DNA of 64,000 bases, taken from NCBI GenBank assembly GCA_003988855.1, contig QYAI01000140.1, positions 1 to 64,000 on the forward strand, read 5' to 3'. A program made the translations under genes and the position numbers. The DNA comes from Arachnopeziza araneosa. Lineage: Eukaryota; Ascomycota; Leotiomycetes; Helotiales; Arachnopezizaceae. Positions 11,580-23,265 of the stretch are shown here, one piece after another. The notes under the pieces were generated by a model. The model was not told where the DNA came from. It did no database searches and saw only the letters and a list, made by a program, of their open reading frames with translations. How positions within the stretch are numbered: the first letter of the stretch is position 1; each line of letters opens with the position of its first letter.

Positions 11580-12130
11580 TTAAGCATCTGCAGCCTCCTC
11601 CTTGTTCTCTTGGGCTGCAACATCGTCAAGTGTCTTCGTAACCTCAGGCGATTTTGGGGCCGCGACGGTGTCTCCTGATGCTATAAAGATTGTTCCAGCA
11701 GGGTAACCATGTACAGTAGTGTTATCTGACTTATCGACAGGAACGGGCCAGATGGCTTCCCAAGGTTGAGCCTCCCCCGCCTTGTGTAATTTGTGGAGCC
11801 ATGTTAGATAAGTATCTTTTTCCTAGTAAAGTGGAATTTTAAGTGGGCTTGTTTGATTTTTGAAGGGTAAGGACGTTCTTGAGCTTGGAAGAGCAACGGG
11901 CAAGCTTTGCGGAATGTGAAACTGAGGTTGGGGTGAACAGGAAATAATATACTTTCTCTCCATAGGCCTAGTAAACCATACTCACTCCCTGCCTACGGGA
12001 GGATGATGCACACCTTTGCTGAAGGGAGGCTCTGCAAAGGTTGTGTCGTACATTGTGTGGCCGATTATTTGATATTCCCATCCAACTCTATAATCTGCAT
12101 GTGGTTTAAAGCAGCGCAGGTATTGTGTTA
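11580..12130 (-). CDS. Hypothetical protein (3' exons; 5' end not resolved)
   Basis: Two exons join cleanly. Exon 12130-11997 encodes YLRCFKPHADYRVGWEYQII, then GHTMYDTTFAEPPFSKGVHH. Exon 11822-11580 encodes EKDTYLTWLHKLHKAGEAQP, WEAIWPVPVDKSDNTTVHGY and an acidic, Ala/Lys-rich tail ending in TAA. The donor used is CCC/GTAGGC and the acceptor ACTAG, both in phase 0. A more typical GTGAGT nine bases later would break the frame. The acceptor at 12131-12132 (CCAG) implies at least one more 5' exon, which I could not identify with confidence between 12131 and 12400. The sequence is balanced and looks under selection, but I do not recognise a named domain. No signal peptide or membrane helix is visible in this part. 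Confidence 0.5.
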
Positions 12131-12485
12131 CTGGTTGACCTAATCAGTTGCATATGCAACACTGTCCATCAAGTGATGCTACTCGTCAGGAGATATGCAG
12201 AAATAGATTAAAGCAGCAAGCTTGTTCTGCATGAAAACACTGTGACGACGAAACTTCCTGGATCTGGGGTAACACAACGATAAAAGAGGAGTGGGGGGTG
12301 GAACTGGTGGAAGGGTGGCTGGCAATTTGCAATCCTGAAGACATAAGTTCCGACAATGCGAGACACAGATGGCCATACCTCGTGACCGTACGTAGCCAAC
12401 TCATCTCACGTAAGCTTTATGAATATTTTAAAGGACGATTCACCGGGTTATTATATTCTTTTGCTGCTGCCTATGGAAGAGCAAA
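12131..12485. other. Spacer; may hold the missing 5' exon of the leftward gene
   Basis: Several overlapping antisense frames of about 65 codons exist but none joins convincingly to the exon at 12130. Nothing else recognised. Confidence 0.4.
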
Positions 12486-15400
12486 ATGACAAAATTCAGA
12501 GCAAACCTTGTGACACACCACGTCATCGAGCCTTCTCATGCGGCGACTGCAGCGACTCTGACCGTTAAGGATGTTGAGTATGATGAACACCGACTTACGG
12601 TTCCTACCATACCACAGCATTCTAACAGACTTTAGTATCATCGCAATTCCTGGTTATGGCACCCCATCGGTACCAACTTGGGGTCTGGAAACTCAACTGA
12701 AGGTGCATTTGAAAGACATTGATGGTATTGGCCGAATCCATATATACTCATACAACTATGACTCTGTGGTTGAAGGGAAGTTTTCTTGGCAGATGCTTCT
12801 TGACCGCGGGAATGAACTCCTAACTCTTCTCTTGGAGTCTCGGCAGCAGCAGGCATGTAGCACCCAGAACCAACAATTACATAGAAACCAGCTAATAGAT
12901 GTTGTGTCAATAGCCTAATGATAGACCAATATTGTTTTTATGTCATAGCATGGGTGGAGTGATTCTAAAGCAGGTATTTAGACCTATTCTTCAGGGTCTC
13001 GAGACCAAGGCTGAATCCAAACAGGCACTGTATCTTGGTTATCGTCAGCCTCATGGGCTAGGATCATTCATCAATAACACCATTGGAATTGTGTTTCTCG
13101 GAACTCCACATGGCGGCTTGCTTTCCGATCAAGAAACTTGCTCCAGATGCGCTGATCATGAAGACTTTCTCTAAGTCATATCAGAAGCAGAAGCAGATTC
13201 TCAACCTGGATGTTGATGAGGTCTTCAAGATATGTAATGTCGCTGTTCAGTTTGATCAAACTGCCCCTGATTTTCCTATCCTATCAGTCTATGACGGGCA
13301 AGAGACAAAGATTGGACAGAAACTGTTCACTGTTCGGAGTGGCAAGGTTTGTCCCTGTATTATCTTGCTCCGAGAACCATATTCAAAGGATAATAGCTAG
13401 TTGATAAAGACCTTGCGCAGACATTTGCATTGTCTGAAAAGATGCTCGAGGCACCATTCTGCTATGCAGAGCTTTACAAGTTTCAACATCTTCATGGATC
13501 CGGTTATCCTGTAATTCCCTTCATCCGCGACATTTTTCACAGTGCAAAAGGTAGGGTTCTCTAATCTATAATCCATTGTTACCGCCATCCTACTAATGTG
13601 CGTCCAGGAAATCCGCCAACTTCTTCCAGCAACAGCAGTAAGCTGAAACAAACCGACAATCAGTCTCCACCTATTTCCACTTTCTTGAGTGGATCGATTT
13701 ACCAACAACAACCACTTGGAAAAGATAAAAGGTCAAAAGGTTCGCTCTAGCTTGATAGAATTTAACAAAATCAGCTTGCTGATATGAAGCTCACGTCGTT
13801 AGGTCCTCATCAAGACTTCAGATCAAGTTTTGACTTACTGGATCTAACACCCATGAACCTGTCCTCGCCCCAAAAGGGAAGAAAAGCTCAGTTGCCCTGC
13901 TTCCTAGTATCCCGGCATACAAGGAATCCCGATTTCTTCAACAGAGAAGGCATTTTAGACGATATGGACAAAGTCCTGCTTCCTAAGTCAAATACCACCA
14001 CGGATGAGATGGTGATGACGCCGAGATATTACTCGCTTTGTGGAATGGGCGGCTTGGGGAAGACTGAACTTGCCATTGAATATGTCTATACAAGAAGGCT
14101 CAAATTTGGCGCGGTCTTCTGGGTCGATTCGGGGAGCAATTCTCAGCTCGCAATTGATTTCAATCGAATCTCAATAGCTCTAGGTCTTGAAGATCCGAAT
14201 TCAGCAAAAGACTTGTTAACAAGCCGGAACGTTGTTATGTCCTGGATGTCAAACTCTACTGCCTATACCGATACAAGCCAAGATGGACAGGCTGTGAACA
14301 CTTCATGGCTGTTGGTATTTGATAATGCTGATAAAACGGAGCTTCTTTGCCCTTTCTGGCCAAAGAGGGGCAATGGATCGATTTTGGTTACGAGCAGAGA
14401 TCCCCTCGCCAAGAGTCAAGGTTCTTTCACTGATGGCGGTATCGATCTTGAACCCTTTTCTGAGGATGAAGGTTCGATGTTTATACGGACGTTGACCGGT
14501 TGTGAAGAGATACCGGAAGAACACAAAGCATCTATCCATCTCTCAAATATGCTTGGCGGCCTTCCGCTAGCAATGATTCAAATGTCCGGGATTATTCGTC
14601 GAAGGAGGTGGTCGGTCGAAGAGTTCGTCGAGTCCATGGAAGGTGATGCGCAGTATCGGGAGTTTCACAATCTAAACAATCCTGTGCAGCAGGCCAGATA
14701 TGGGTTTACACTCTCGACGGCCTGGAATTTCGACGATCTGAGCAAAGATGCAATCGATCTGTTGGAAATCCTTGCATTATTGAACCCCGACAGAATTCAA
14801 GAAGAGATCTTCATTAAAGAGTGTGAATCTAGAGATACTAGTGGCAAACTGCTCAAGACCTTTCGGGAGGCAAGGACAGACCTCCTCAGCTCCTCTATCA
14901 TCAAAAGGAATATCAGATTCAAGGAGCTGCGGATTCATCGGGTCATGCAACAAGAGGTGAGGGCTCGTATGGCTCCTCAAAAGTTCTACACAATTTTCAA
15001 ACGGATAATTACTTCGCTTTCTAAAGTATGGGCTTTTGCTGGAATGGTAAAACGTCACGAAACAAGTCGTTGGCTGGTCTGCGAAGCCACGTTTCCCCAT
15101 CTAGAACGTGCTTTGATGTTTTACCAGGAGAATTCGGATAGCTGGAGCGAATTTCCCATCGACCCGAAGTTTGTGATATTGATGAATGAAGCTGGAGCGT
15201 GAGCAATGTAGAATCATATTCTGGAAGCCTCAGCTGACACGGATTAGTTATCGACACGAACGAGGATTCTCCTTCCAAGGAAAGCCTTATCTTGAGATGG
15301 CCTATGAGCTATATCAAAAAGCAGGAGAGGATCGAATGAATGACCCATCTCAGGCTCTGCTCAGCGACATCCATTTCAACCTCGGCGCTATAGCGAGCGG

Positions 15401-16369
15401 GACAGATGATTGGTCCTCCTGCCTTGAGCACAACATTTTGCTTCTGTGAATGCGGGAAAGCATCTCATACAAGAGTGGCAAACCAGACTTGCGTCTTGGA
15501 ATTGCATACAATCAAATGGGTGTTGCTGATACGATGATTGGCAAGTACGCCGTCGCGACGGAATTCTTCAGACGTTCGATCCAGGTTTACCAAGCCCTCG
15601 ATGACTTTGAGATTGACATGTTGGCCTTTCCAAGAGCCAACAATTTGGGATTTGCATTATGGGTACAAGGCCAATTCACCGAGGCCGAGAAAGTCCTCAG
15701 CACAGCTCTTGTGGAGCGCGAGAAAGAGTGTGGGAAAATGGATAAATTTTCCTATAAGTGAGTTTTGCCTTCATGGTATTGTGTACAAAGGTCTATAAGT
15801 TTGTCTACTGACCTTTAATTTACGAAATAGAACGAGTCGTATTCTCCACGGCCTGGGAAATGTTAAAGCAGGTCAAGCACAGCAAGCTAGAATTCGTGGA
15901 GAGCCGAAAGCAGCTACTGACTCTATGAATGAAAGTTTGAAGTTTCATAAAGCTTCTTTGGAGCAGCTAGAATCAACACTCGGATTCTACCACCATCGAG
16001 TTGGAGACGTGTGTCACAAACTTGCTGAGCACTATATCGATAGTAACGAAAACATCATAGCACAGTAAGATTCTTCTTCTTCTTCTTCTACATAGCCTAT
16101 AAAGCACTAAAGTTTTGCAAAGGGACTATCTTGATCGTGCATTGAGTATTTGGGGAGATCAAGCATGGTACAAGAGTCAATTTTCCAGATCATCTTTTCT
16201 AAAAGGAAGACACTTAGTATCTTTAGGAGGAGAAAATATAAAAGTGGGAAGGAAATGGATTCAGAGAGCGCTGCAAATACGACGTGAGATTGTGTCAGAC
16301 GATCAGAAAAGCGAGGACGAACTCGATAATGGTGACTTTGATAAACTTATGATTTTTTGGTCTCGTTGA
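12486..16369 (+). pseudogene. NOD-like receptor gene: alpha/beta hydrolase - NB-ARC - TPR, with premature stops
   Basis: Pieces in order give a full fungal STAND architecture. The N-terminal hydrolase has FSIIAIPGYGTPSVPTWG, the nucleophile elbow FLCHSMGGVILKQ (12933) and IGIVFLGTPHGG. The NB-ARC ATPase (13784-15202) has Walker A GMGGLGKT (about 14042), Walker B LLVFDNAD, SILVTSRDP and GGLPLA. A C-terminal TPR block (15240-16369) has repeats such as FNLGAIASGTDDW, NQMGVADTMIGKY and NNLGFALWVQGQF. Proteins of this kind act in fungal non-self recognition and cell death. Reading is interrupted by frame changes near 12625 and 13130, stops at 15202 (AGA then TGA) and 15449 (TGA), and an unresolved join near 13740. 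Ordinary introns occur at about 13555-13605, 15758-15830 and 16065-16112. The NB-ARC exon itself is intact over 470 codons, so loss is recent. Confidence 0.8.
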
Positions 16370-16643
16370 AAATAACGAAGGAGCTATCTAGCTCAAGGCG
16401 CTAATCTCTAATATTATCGCATCCAGGGTGCTGAGTACCTTCGCAATCTTGAGGCATTTCACGTGTTAATGCTTGTGACCGATGACAAAGAGGGAAGGAG
16501 AAATCGAGAGGATCTGACCTTCACGTCATCAAGCGCAAACAAGGCAAACATAAATCCTTCAACCACCATTGAACTAACCACCACCCACCACTCTCCCTTC
16601 AACTCGTCAATCATTTTAACGTTAGAAATATCATATATCGACC

Positions 16644-17214
16644 ATGGCAACCGAAGCATCAGCGCGTGCCTTTTTCACTGCCTCGCATTTCGCCGTCGTC
16701 GGCGCAAGCAGCGATCCGGCGAAATTCGGGCACAAGAGTGAGATCTGACCTATTCTCATCTTCCTCCACTCAGCATCCTCGTCTCTCTCTCCAATCTGCA
16801 GATACTGACTCGATTCCAACAGTATTCTCGTGGTACATCCGCCATGGCATTCCAGCAACCCCGATCAATCCCTCAGCGCCGCAGATCCAAGCCTACCCCC
16901 CTCCCCCCGCCACCGAGCTCCAATCCTACGACACGATTGCCAACCTCTCCGCGCTTCCAAACCCGACCGAGACATCCGTGAGCATCATCACGCCACCCAA
17001 GGTCACGATCAAGGTGCTTGAAGAGGCGAAGAAGCTGGGTATTCAGGGCGTTTGGTTACAACCTGGCACCTTTAATGATGAGGTGTTGAGCTACGCGTTG
17101 GAGAACTTCAAAGCTGCTGTTGGGGGTGAGGGAGGACGTGGTTCAGAGGGTTGGTGTGTGCTTGTTGATGGAGAGAGGGCCGCAAAGGCTGCAGGGAAAG
17201 AGCTCAAGCTATGA
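16644..17214 (+). CDS. CoA-binding (Rossmann-fold) protein
   Basis: Two exons, 16644-16737 and 16823-17214, give 161 residues. The N-terminus ATEASARAFFTASHFAVVGA followed by SSDPAKFGHK is the dinucleotide/CoA-binding glycine loop of the YccU-like CoA_binding family. Conserved later segments are IRHGIPATPINPSA, TSVSIITPPKVTIKVLEEAK and GIQGVWLQPGTFNDEVL. The family is a small single Rossmann domain close to the succinyl-CoA ligase alpha subunit N-terminus; its biochemical role is not well defined. The start is chosen at ACCATGG, which has a good eukaryotic context, and the intron (donor A/GTGAG, acceptor CAACAG) restores the frame exactly. It is intact and directly follows the dead NLR gene, marking the return to functional sequence. 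Confidence 0.9.
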
Positions 17215-17979
17215 GCTGAAATGTACGCCAGCAAGCAAGCATCGTTTGACATACTGAGGATGATTTGGTAGTCCTGCTGTCGAAATAGCTCTGCAGGCAT
17301 ATTAATGAGCTGCCCAGTTTTCTTCCCGTCCAGGTGCTCTACATACCAATATTGGCTGAGAAGGTGCTTGTAGCAACGCCAGCGTCCTAGCAGTCTCTAG
17401 TATTGTATGTTGAAGTTTCGACATACTTTTTGTTCTTCAATATTTCACAAAATTGTTTTTTATTCCAACTCCCTCCCTCAACCGAGATGTTTTTGTATCC
17501 CACCATCAAGACAGTGCCATATCAACGCTGGCCTCGATGACTTTACTTAGTTGCAATTGCTCAGGAGACAAGTTTGAAACATTTTCCCCAATATGCTCTC
17601 CACCACGGGGAACCCGAGAATCACTGCAATTTCCAGAAGGCTCTACGCTATTGTCGCTAGGTTAACAGTGTATCAGAATTCTGTGCGCGCAGAAAACCCC
17701 CAGATCGCACTAGAAAGCACCCACTGTATATAATTCTAGCAAAACACATTATTACTACTTTTTCTTATCGTCGAAGAACAGGCTAGGTATTAGTCAATTC
17801 TCTAGTTCTTAATTTTTAGAGGCGGATAAAATGCGATGATCAAATCACGTGAGCTTAGCAGCCCACTGTACCCCGCAGTTTTAGCTCCCCTTTAGGATTC
17901 TGCTTCGAATTTTCATGCTAATTGCACTTCTGATCCTTGAGGATTCTGTATGCTAGCAACGCCTCCAACACAATAGATA
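17215..17979. other. Intergenic; TCACGTGA palindrome upstream of the BTB gene
   Basis: No gene seen. A perfect TCACGTGA at 17845-17852 lies 128 bp before the BTB start codon and could bind a bHLH factor. A 70-codon frame at 17453-17665 is dismissed as chance. Confidence 0.5.
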
Positions 17980-18790
17980 ATGCTCTGCACACCCAGCGTC
18001 CTAGATGCCATTACAAGGTGTGTTTTACCCACGTGTAAGAACAAATTGTCACTAATCTGAGACAGGTGTTTCGACAATGATACCTATTCCGATCTGACTA
18101 TTAAATGTCGCGAAAGATCATGGAAAGTTCACCGCATGATTGTCTGCTCTCAATCAAAGATTTTGCATGCAGCATGTATGACAGGCTTTAAGGTCATTAT
18201 TTGGAGAATGATCGTCATCTACCCGCTAACCTTACTCCTCACAGGAAGCATATACAGGCGTCATTGACCTAGATGACGATGATCCGACCTGTGTTGAGAT
18301 AATGCTGAAATACTTCTATACCAACGAGTATAACGAGCCGATCAAAGAGAGTAAAGAACTAGAACTAGGACTACGACTACAGCTGCAATGTCAAGTTCTG
18401 ACGTACAACTTGGCCGATAAATATGACATACCAAATTTAATGGGACTTGTAGAGAAGAAATTTCAATCTACGCTCGCCGGAAGGCCTACACCGGAAGAAT
18501 ACCTATCTATGATTTCAAGTGTCTACACTGTACCTTCCTCAAGTAATAACCTCCGAGCCATCGCTGTCGAGTATGCTAGAAAGGAATTTCCGGAAATGAT
18601 GCAAAGCCCAGATCTAGAAACTCTGCGAGCGACGTTGCAGGATGTACCGGAGTTCACCTTCGATGTACTTCAGCTGTTTGTCAACTCTCCTTTGAGAGGT
18701 CATTGCCATTCCTGTGGTCCAAATCAGAGTGCCGAGGCACTCCAGGCGCGTTGTATCAAATGCGGCAAAGGAGGGATTAGAATTTGCTGA
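17980..18790 (+). CDS. BTB/POZ domain protein
   Basis: Three exons (17980-18017, 18066-18192, 18245-18790) join in frame to 236 codons. The BTB fold is evident: DNDTYSDLTIKCRERSWKVH, RMIVCSQSKILHAACMTGFK, EAYTGVIDLDDDDPTCVEIM and LKYFYTNEYNE. A helical region typical of fungal BTB proteins follows (LADKYDIPNLMGLVEKKF). The C-terminus has a four-cysteine cluster, CHSCGPN...CIKCGKGG, which could bind zinc. BTB domains mediate dimerisation and Cullin-3 adaptor functions; the specific partner here is unknown. All splice sites are GT-AG and the joins preserve phase. A related but dead BTB copy lies about 1.7 kb downstream on the opposite strand. Confidence 0.88.
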
Positions 18791-19701
18791 AATCTTTAGT
18801 AAATAGAGATTTCAGTTAAGCTCCTCGTTATCTTCAGGGCCATTAAAACGACAGATTAGGTTCGGGTTGGTGAGCTTTTTCATGAAGGGGCGGCGCGCGT
18901 ACGAGGACATTTGAAACGCCGTAACTTGGCTTCTTCTCTTCCGTACTTTCACCAATTTATTCGCTCAAATTCACTATTCACAACCGTTGGAGCCCTTTTT
19001 CATGTAGGATGCCACTCTATATCCGTCTTCCTATTACGAATGGATGATAAGAGAACCCACCTGTCCTTAACTAGAATGTTCGAGAATTGGATGTCTTTGT
19101 GTCGTATACCGAGCTTAGATATATGGTGGCGTGTGTGAAGCAGCGGAACTTGTAAGACAATTGACCAGTTTGTTTGCAAGACCTCTTAGCCTCACGATAA
19201 TCGTCCAGATCAGTGGAAAATAATACAGCAGTTCCTAGAAGGTTATAGCAGTACGGTGCCTCTAAAACGTGTATCATTCCTCATCCGTCTTATATTCATT
19301 GAATGATTTTAATTAGCTACTGCGCTAGGTGAACTACGGCGCAAGATCTCATCTTTCATTCGACTTTCCTCTATTTAACATAGCACTCAATATTCATGAA
19401 GCTAGACTGTACGATGAGGCTCGCAGGATTGGGTGTGAAGATAAGGACTTTTATCAAGCACGTCTGAAGTATAAGATAATCGTTACTAAGTATAAAGATA
19501 CTTATTTGAGTTGAGCACGAAGCTCCTATCTAAAAACTGAAGTGATACATTCTCTTACTTCGGGTAGTTCATGGACAGAGGTTGCTGACAAATCAAATCC
19601 ATCAAATCCATCCAAACATACGTTCCTCTCCCCACCTCTACAATAGCACCATCTATCAAAGCACGAACAGCATACCTACTACACATAAGAACACAAGAGC
19701 C
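18791..19701. other. Intergenic; possible degraded repeat
   Basis: No convincing gene. A 61-codon frame (19329-19514) rich in Lys, Tyr and Asp may be a degraded transposon remnant, but nothing identifies it. Confidence 0.4.
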
Positions 19702-20221
19702 ATGCCGCCAAAGTCGGTGCTGTGCACCTGCAGTAGGCGATTCAACACCGACGCCGCAATGCTCCAACACCAATGCGATTCCCCACGTCATGTTGCCGCA
19801 TCCCCAGCACCAGAACAGAGGTTATGCCTTGACCAGCTAGTGCCAAGACTATCACTACAAGACCAGGAAGCCGATCATGGCGTAAGCCGAGCCGATTGAA
19901 CGAGTCGCGAGCTCTGCTAAGCGCATCAAATTCATCCCTTTTAGCGGCGGCGGGCCGACGACATTCTTGGCCCTGAGCCCGGATACACGTATTTCTAAAC
20001 AGGTCATGGCTGGAGCAACAATACCGTTTGTTGCCGAAGGAACGAAGCCGAAGAAGAAGAAGAAGAAGACGAGAGGGGGAACCTCGTTGGAAATACACCC
20101 GAGTTTTGACTTTAATCCAAACACAGGGCGGATGATGAACTTGCTTGAAAGTCAGGACTGGGCGCTCTGCGACAAGGATTGTGGATGGTGCGGCCATTGC
20201 GCTGATGGTGCTGTGTACTAG
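19702..20221 (+). CDS. Zinc-finger-like small protein with conserved Cys-rich tail
   Basis: Two exons, 19702-19881 and 19922-20221, joined by a 40-nt intron (GGC/GTAAGC, CTAAG/CGC), encode 159 residues. The N-terminus has a C2H2-like element, CTCSRRFNTDAAMLQHQ, with an unusual CxC spacing. The middle carries a run of six lysines (TKPKKKKKKTRGG) that may act as a nuclear or nucleic-acid-binding patch. The C-terminus, LLESQDWALCDKDCGWCGHC, has four cysteines in a tight cluster and resembles a conserved terminal motif, possibly a second metal site. An in-frame upstream ATG exists at 19582, but the start at GCCATGC is preferred because conserved-looking sequence begins there. I do not know a named family; a nuclear regulatory role is only a guess. 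Confidence 0.65.
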
Positions 20222-20499
20222 GTTCTTTCTTAAGTTAAACTCAAGTTGCTTTGATCTTGTAATTCGTGTTGTTACTGTAAGATATTGCAATATATACACT
20301 ATTAGTTTCTTGATATGTTCCTTTCCGTTACTTTCTTCCCATTCTATCTCTTTTCTTTCATTGCTATCTTATTATTTGATAGTTTAGCTTCTTTGTTGTT
20401 AGTTCTAGGTTGGCTTGAATGTATTTGTTAAGCTCGTAATATTGCACATATCTGCGAGCCTTGCAAATTTGATCTACGCAGCAACTGCTCCCGTAGGAG

Positions 20500-20900
20500 G
20501 TGACGATACTGTTATAGCACACCTACTGTACAAGTATTTCGAAGCTTCGCGTTAAAACCACACCATCTTCCCCCTCTAGTTTGGTCGACAGCTCGGCACC
20601 CTCGATGAAGCGTTCTTCTTTGAACACAGCTGCAAATTATGGGACTTGCGTACAAAGGAGGGCTTTCAAGAGTTTATATTCGTGACTGGCAGATCCAATT
20701 CGGATCTTAATTTTGGGTCCAGAGTAGAGGGGAAGAACTCTGCCGCCATATTCAGTAATGGTTGATAAGCTGGAATAATTACGACGTTGCAAAAGTATCG
20801 AAAGGCGTGTTGAGAATATTCCCCTCCATCTACATGCATATAATTTTGTATGCTTTGACAAATGTAACTTAGAGACGAGTCTTCGTCCTATGAATAGCAT
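20500..20900 (-). pseudogene. BTB domain relic with nonsense codons
   Basis: Reading leftwards, the segment GPKIKIRIGSASHEYKLLKA then LLCTQVP matches the start of a BTB domain. It is followed in the same frame by a TAA where an aromatic residue is expected, and then FAAVFKEERFIEGAE, TKLEGEDGVVLTRSFEILVQ. A second stop, TAG, stands where a Trp (TGG) usually follows. TGG to TAG is a G-to-A change of the RIP type on this strand. No clear 3' half of the gene remains. It is a dead BTB paralogue. Confidence 0.65.
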
Positions 20901-21453
20901 CTCTGAGGAGTATCCTTCGTCATAGTACAGTATTCACCACCATGCCCTAGGACTCAGTGGAGTTATGACAGCATAATGACGACCAGTAGGAGCGAATGCG
21001 GCTTACTTTCACACTTGCAATAAGTCGATTCATTTATGCCGTTATTATGCATTTATGTCTATTTGTCGTCTGATATCTTGTCACAATAAAGATAGTCATA
21101 CTGTACTGTTCCATATTGTATAATTATTTTAATATTGTTCTCACTTCTCTGACATTCTGCTGCCAATAAAAATATAAGTTCTAAGGTAGCCGTAAATCAG
21201 GTGACAGATTATACGATAGACTATGAGCCACGGTGCTCTGCTTGGAACCGCTGCCTGACTTCTGCATCTACAAGATCATGGAAATGAACAATTCTATGAG
21301 TGAGTGGTCTAGTGATGACAAGGTGATCGCCAACACGGCGATGATTTAAGTCTTGATATCGAACCTGTTTGTGACGACAGCAAAGCCAGCGGCGACCCGC
21401 TCGGAAAACACGGCCATTTGTGCTATATGCCCCCCTCCTGCTATAAAAGCGAA
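20901..21453. other. Intergenic, no gene seen
   Basis: AT-rich 3' flank between two leftward loci; nothing recognised. Confidence 0.4.
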
Positions 21454-23265
21454 TCAAGTGTAGCCAAACATTTCTTTGATGATTTGGATGCTAGATGCGT
21501 CATTCAGCAGGTGAAGGGAGGCACCACCCGATCCCATTATTCTTTGGTTTCGCGATTTGAGTAATTCAGCTGCACTTTCATATCTTCGCACCTCATCTGG
21601 CCTGCGGGCCCACTCTGGGGAGTATTTATTGTCACTTATGGGATCTCCTTCAATGACTATATGTTATTATCAATAAACTTTACCAAAACAAAAGTGATTA
21701 TAAAAAGATTTACCTTTTATTTTGCGGGCTTTAAATGCTAAGAGTATTAACATCATGTCAGGTCTTTCGAAAGTATTGAAGCATTTCCTTGCCACCATTA
21801 ACGCATAGTGAATCTCTTGAGAGGTCGTTCTTTGCTCGACGGACCAGCCCTGACGCAGTTCTAGCACACGGTTTGTCCATTTCCTCATACCCTGTGTGTC
21901 AGCAAACTCAGGATACAAATCGTAGAGCCCAAACTCTTCTAAACTTTTTAAAGGAACCACACATGATCGACCCGCAAGGTTCACTGATCCCTGGGAAAGA
22001 TATTCTCCATTGTGGTATCTTTCGTCATCCAGACGGAAGCGGAAGAACTTCTGTGTCTCTCCACCCATTTGTGCAGCTGTTTGGCGATACGCTTGAAGAA
22101 GCCACATGTCCGGCGCAAATTGTCCATGTGGAAATTTCTTGGCGTCTATTGCGCAGATTTTGATGTCCGCTGGGTCGCAGCGAAACGTATAGCATCTCCA
22201 GATCGCGTATTGAATTGCGAACAGCAGAGAGCTTGTCCAGGACATCAGGTTATCGGAGTCTTCCCCGCCGCAACACTGTTTAGTCAGATGTGTGTGTATC
22301 ATTTCTGTTGCTCTGTGCGCTGGAAGAGTAAGGAGATTGATTCTGCTGTCTCCCGGTGACGTACTAACGCTCGTCATAGAACCTATCACGTTATCGTCAT
22401 TTTTTCCTGAGCTCTTTCCGTCAAACGTCCGGAACAAGTATTTTGGGATATCTGTAGCCGCCAAATTTAAAAGATTGACCTCGTAGCTTGCTCGTGGGAA
22501 AAATAGCGTCGGTCCGCCAGGACATCTGTCAAGGACCAAAACCCAAAAGTCGACCCAACTCTGCTCTTCCCTTTCTCTCCCCTCCCGCCTGCGTTCTATT
22601 TGTTTACTGAAGGCCCTGGCATAATCTTCGTCGATATCCAGGCGGTTTTCGTGTTCATAATATTCCTCAGCCTCAAAATCGGAATCATATGGCCATCCAA
22701 GATAAGCCTCTCTACGCTCAATGAAATAGTTATCGGGGTGCAGTGCGCCAGAGTAGCTGGTAACTTGATTGTAACACTCCTCAGCAATCTTCCATGGAAC
22801 GCAACTGTCAGAGTTGGAGTCGTTTAAGACACCTCGGATAATGCTTCTTATTTGGTCATCGAAGTGTGATAATATGCTCTGAAGCAGGGACCCGTCGCGG
22901 ACGTCAGCACCACCCTGGCCCCCAAGGGAAGTAAGATAGGCAATGGTAGACTGTTCCACCGCATTTTTGAGATTGTTGATGGTATCATCGAGAACACGAG
23001 TTACTTCTGTAAACTCTTTGGCTATTCTGTGAAGCGAGTATATTTCCGTGGTATCCAGACTGCTATGGGTAGCCGCTGAGCTAGCTAAGAAATGAGCTTC
23101 TTGCGCCTGGGAGACAGTGATTCTGGCAGATTGATTGAGCAATTGAATTGAATCTTGAAGAGTTGAGCTCAAGTACCCAGGAATCTGGCCGTCGACCTCA
23201 GATATCTTGTCAGCGATTCTCAACCCATTCACCAAACTTGTGACAGCATCAACATTAATTGCCAT
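21454..23265 (-). CDS. Large fungal protein with DUF7587-like C-terminal domain
   Basis: Exon 1 (23265-21714) and exon 2 (21656-21454) join in frame (AAAG/GTAAAT, TATAG/TCATTG) to 584 residues. The N-terminal 120 residues (AINVDAVTSLVNGLRIADKI onward) are helical and resemble the N-terminal region of fungal STAND-type proteins. A highly charged linker (EAEEYYEHENRLDIDEDYAR) follows. The C-terminal domain has IPKYLFRTFDGKSSG, LMSWTSSLLFAIQYAIWRC, IKICAIDAKKFPHGQFAPD and SCVVPLKSLEEFGLYDLYPE. I recognise this pattern as the fungal domain catalogued as DUF7587, whose function is not established. The single-exon version would stop shortly after 21714 in intron sequence, so exon 2 is preferred. 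An upstream in-frame ATG at 23634 would add 123 residues of poorer quality. Confidence 0.75.
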
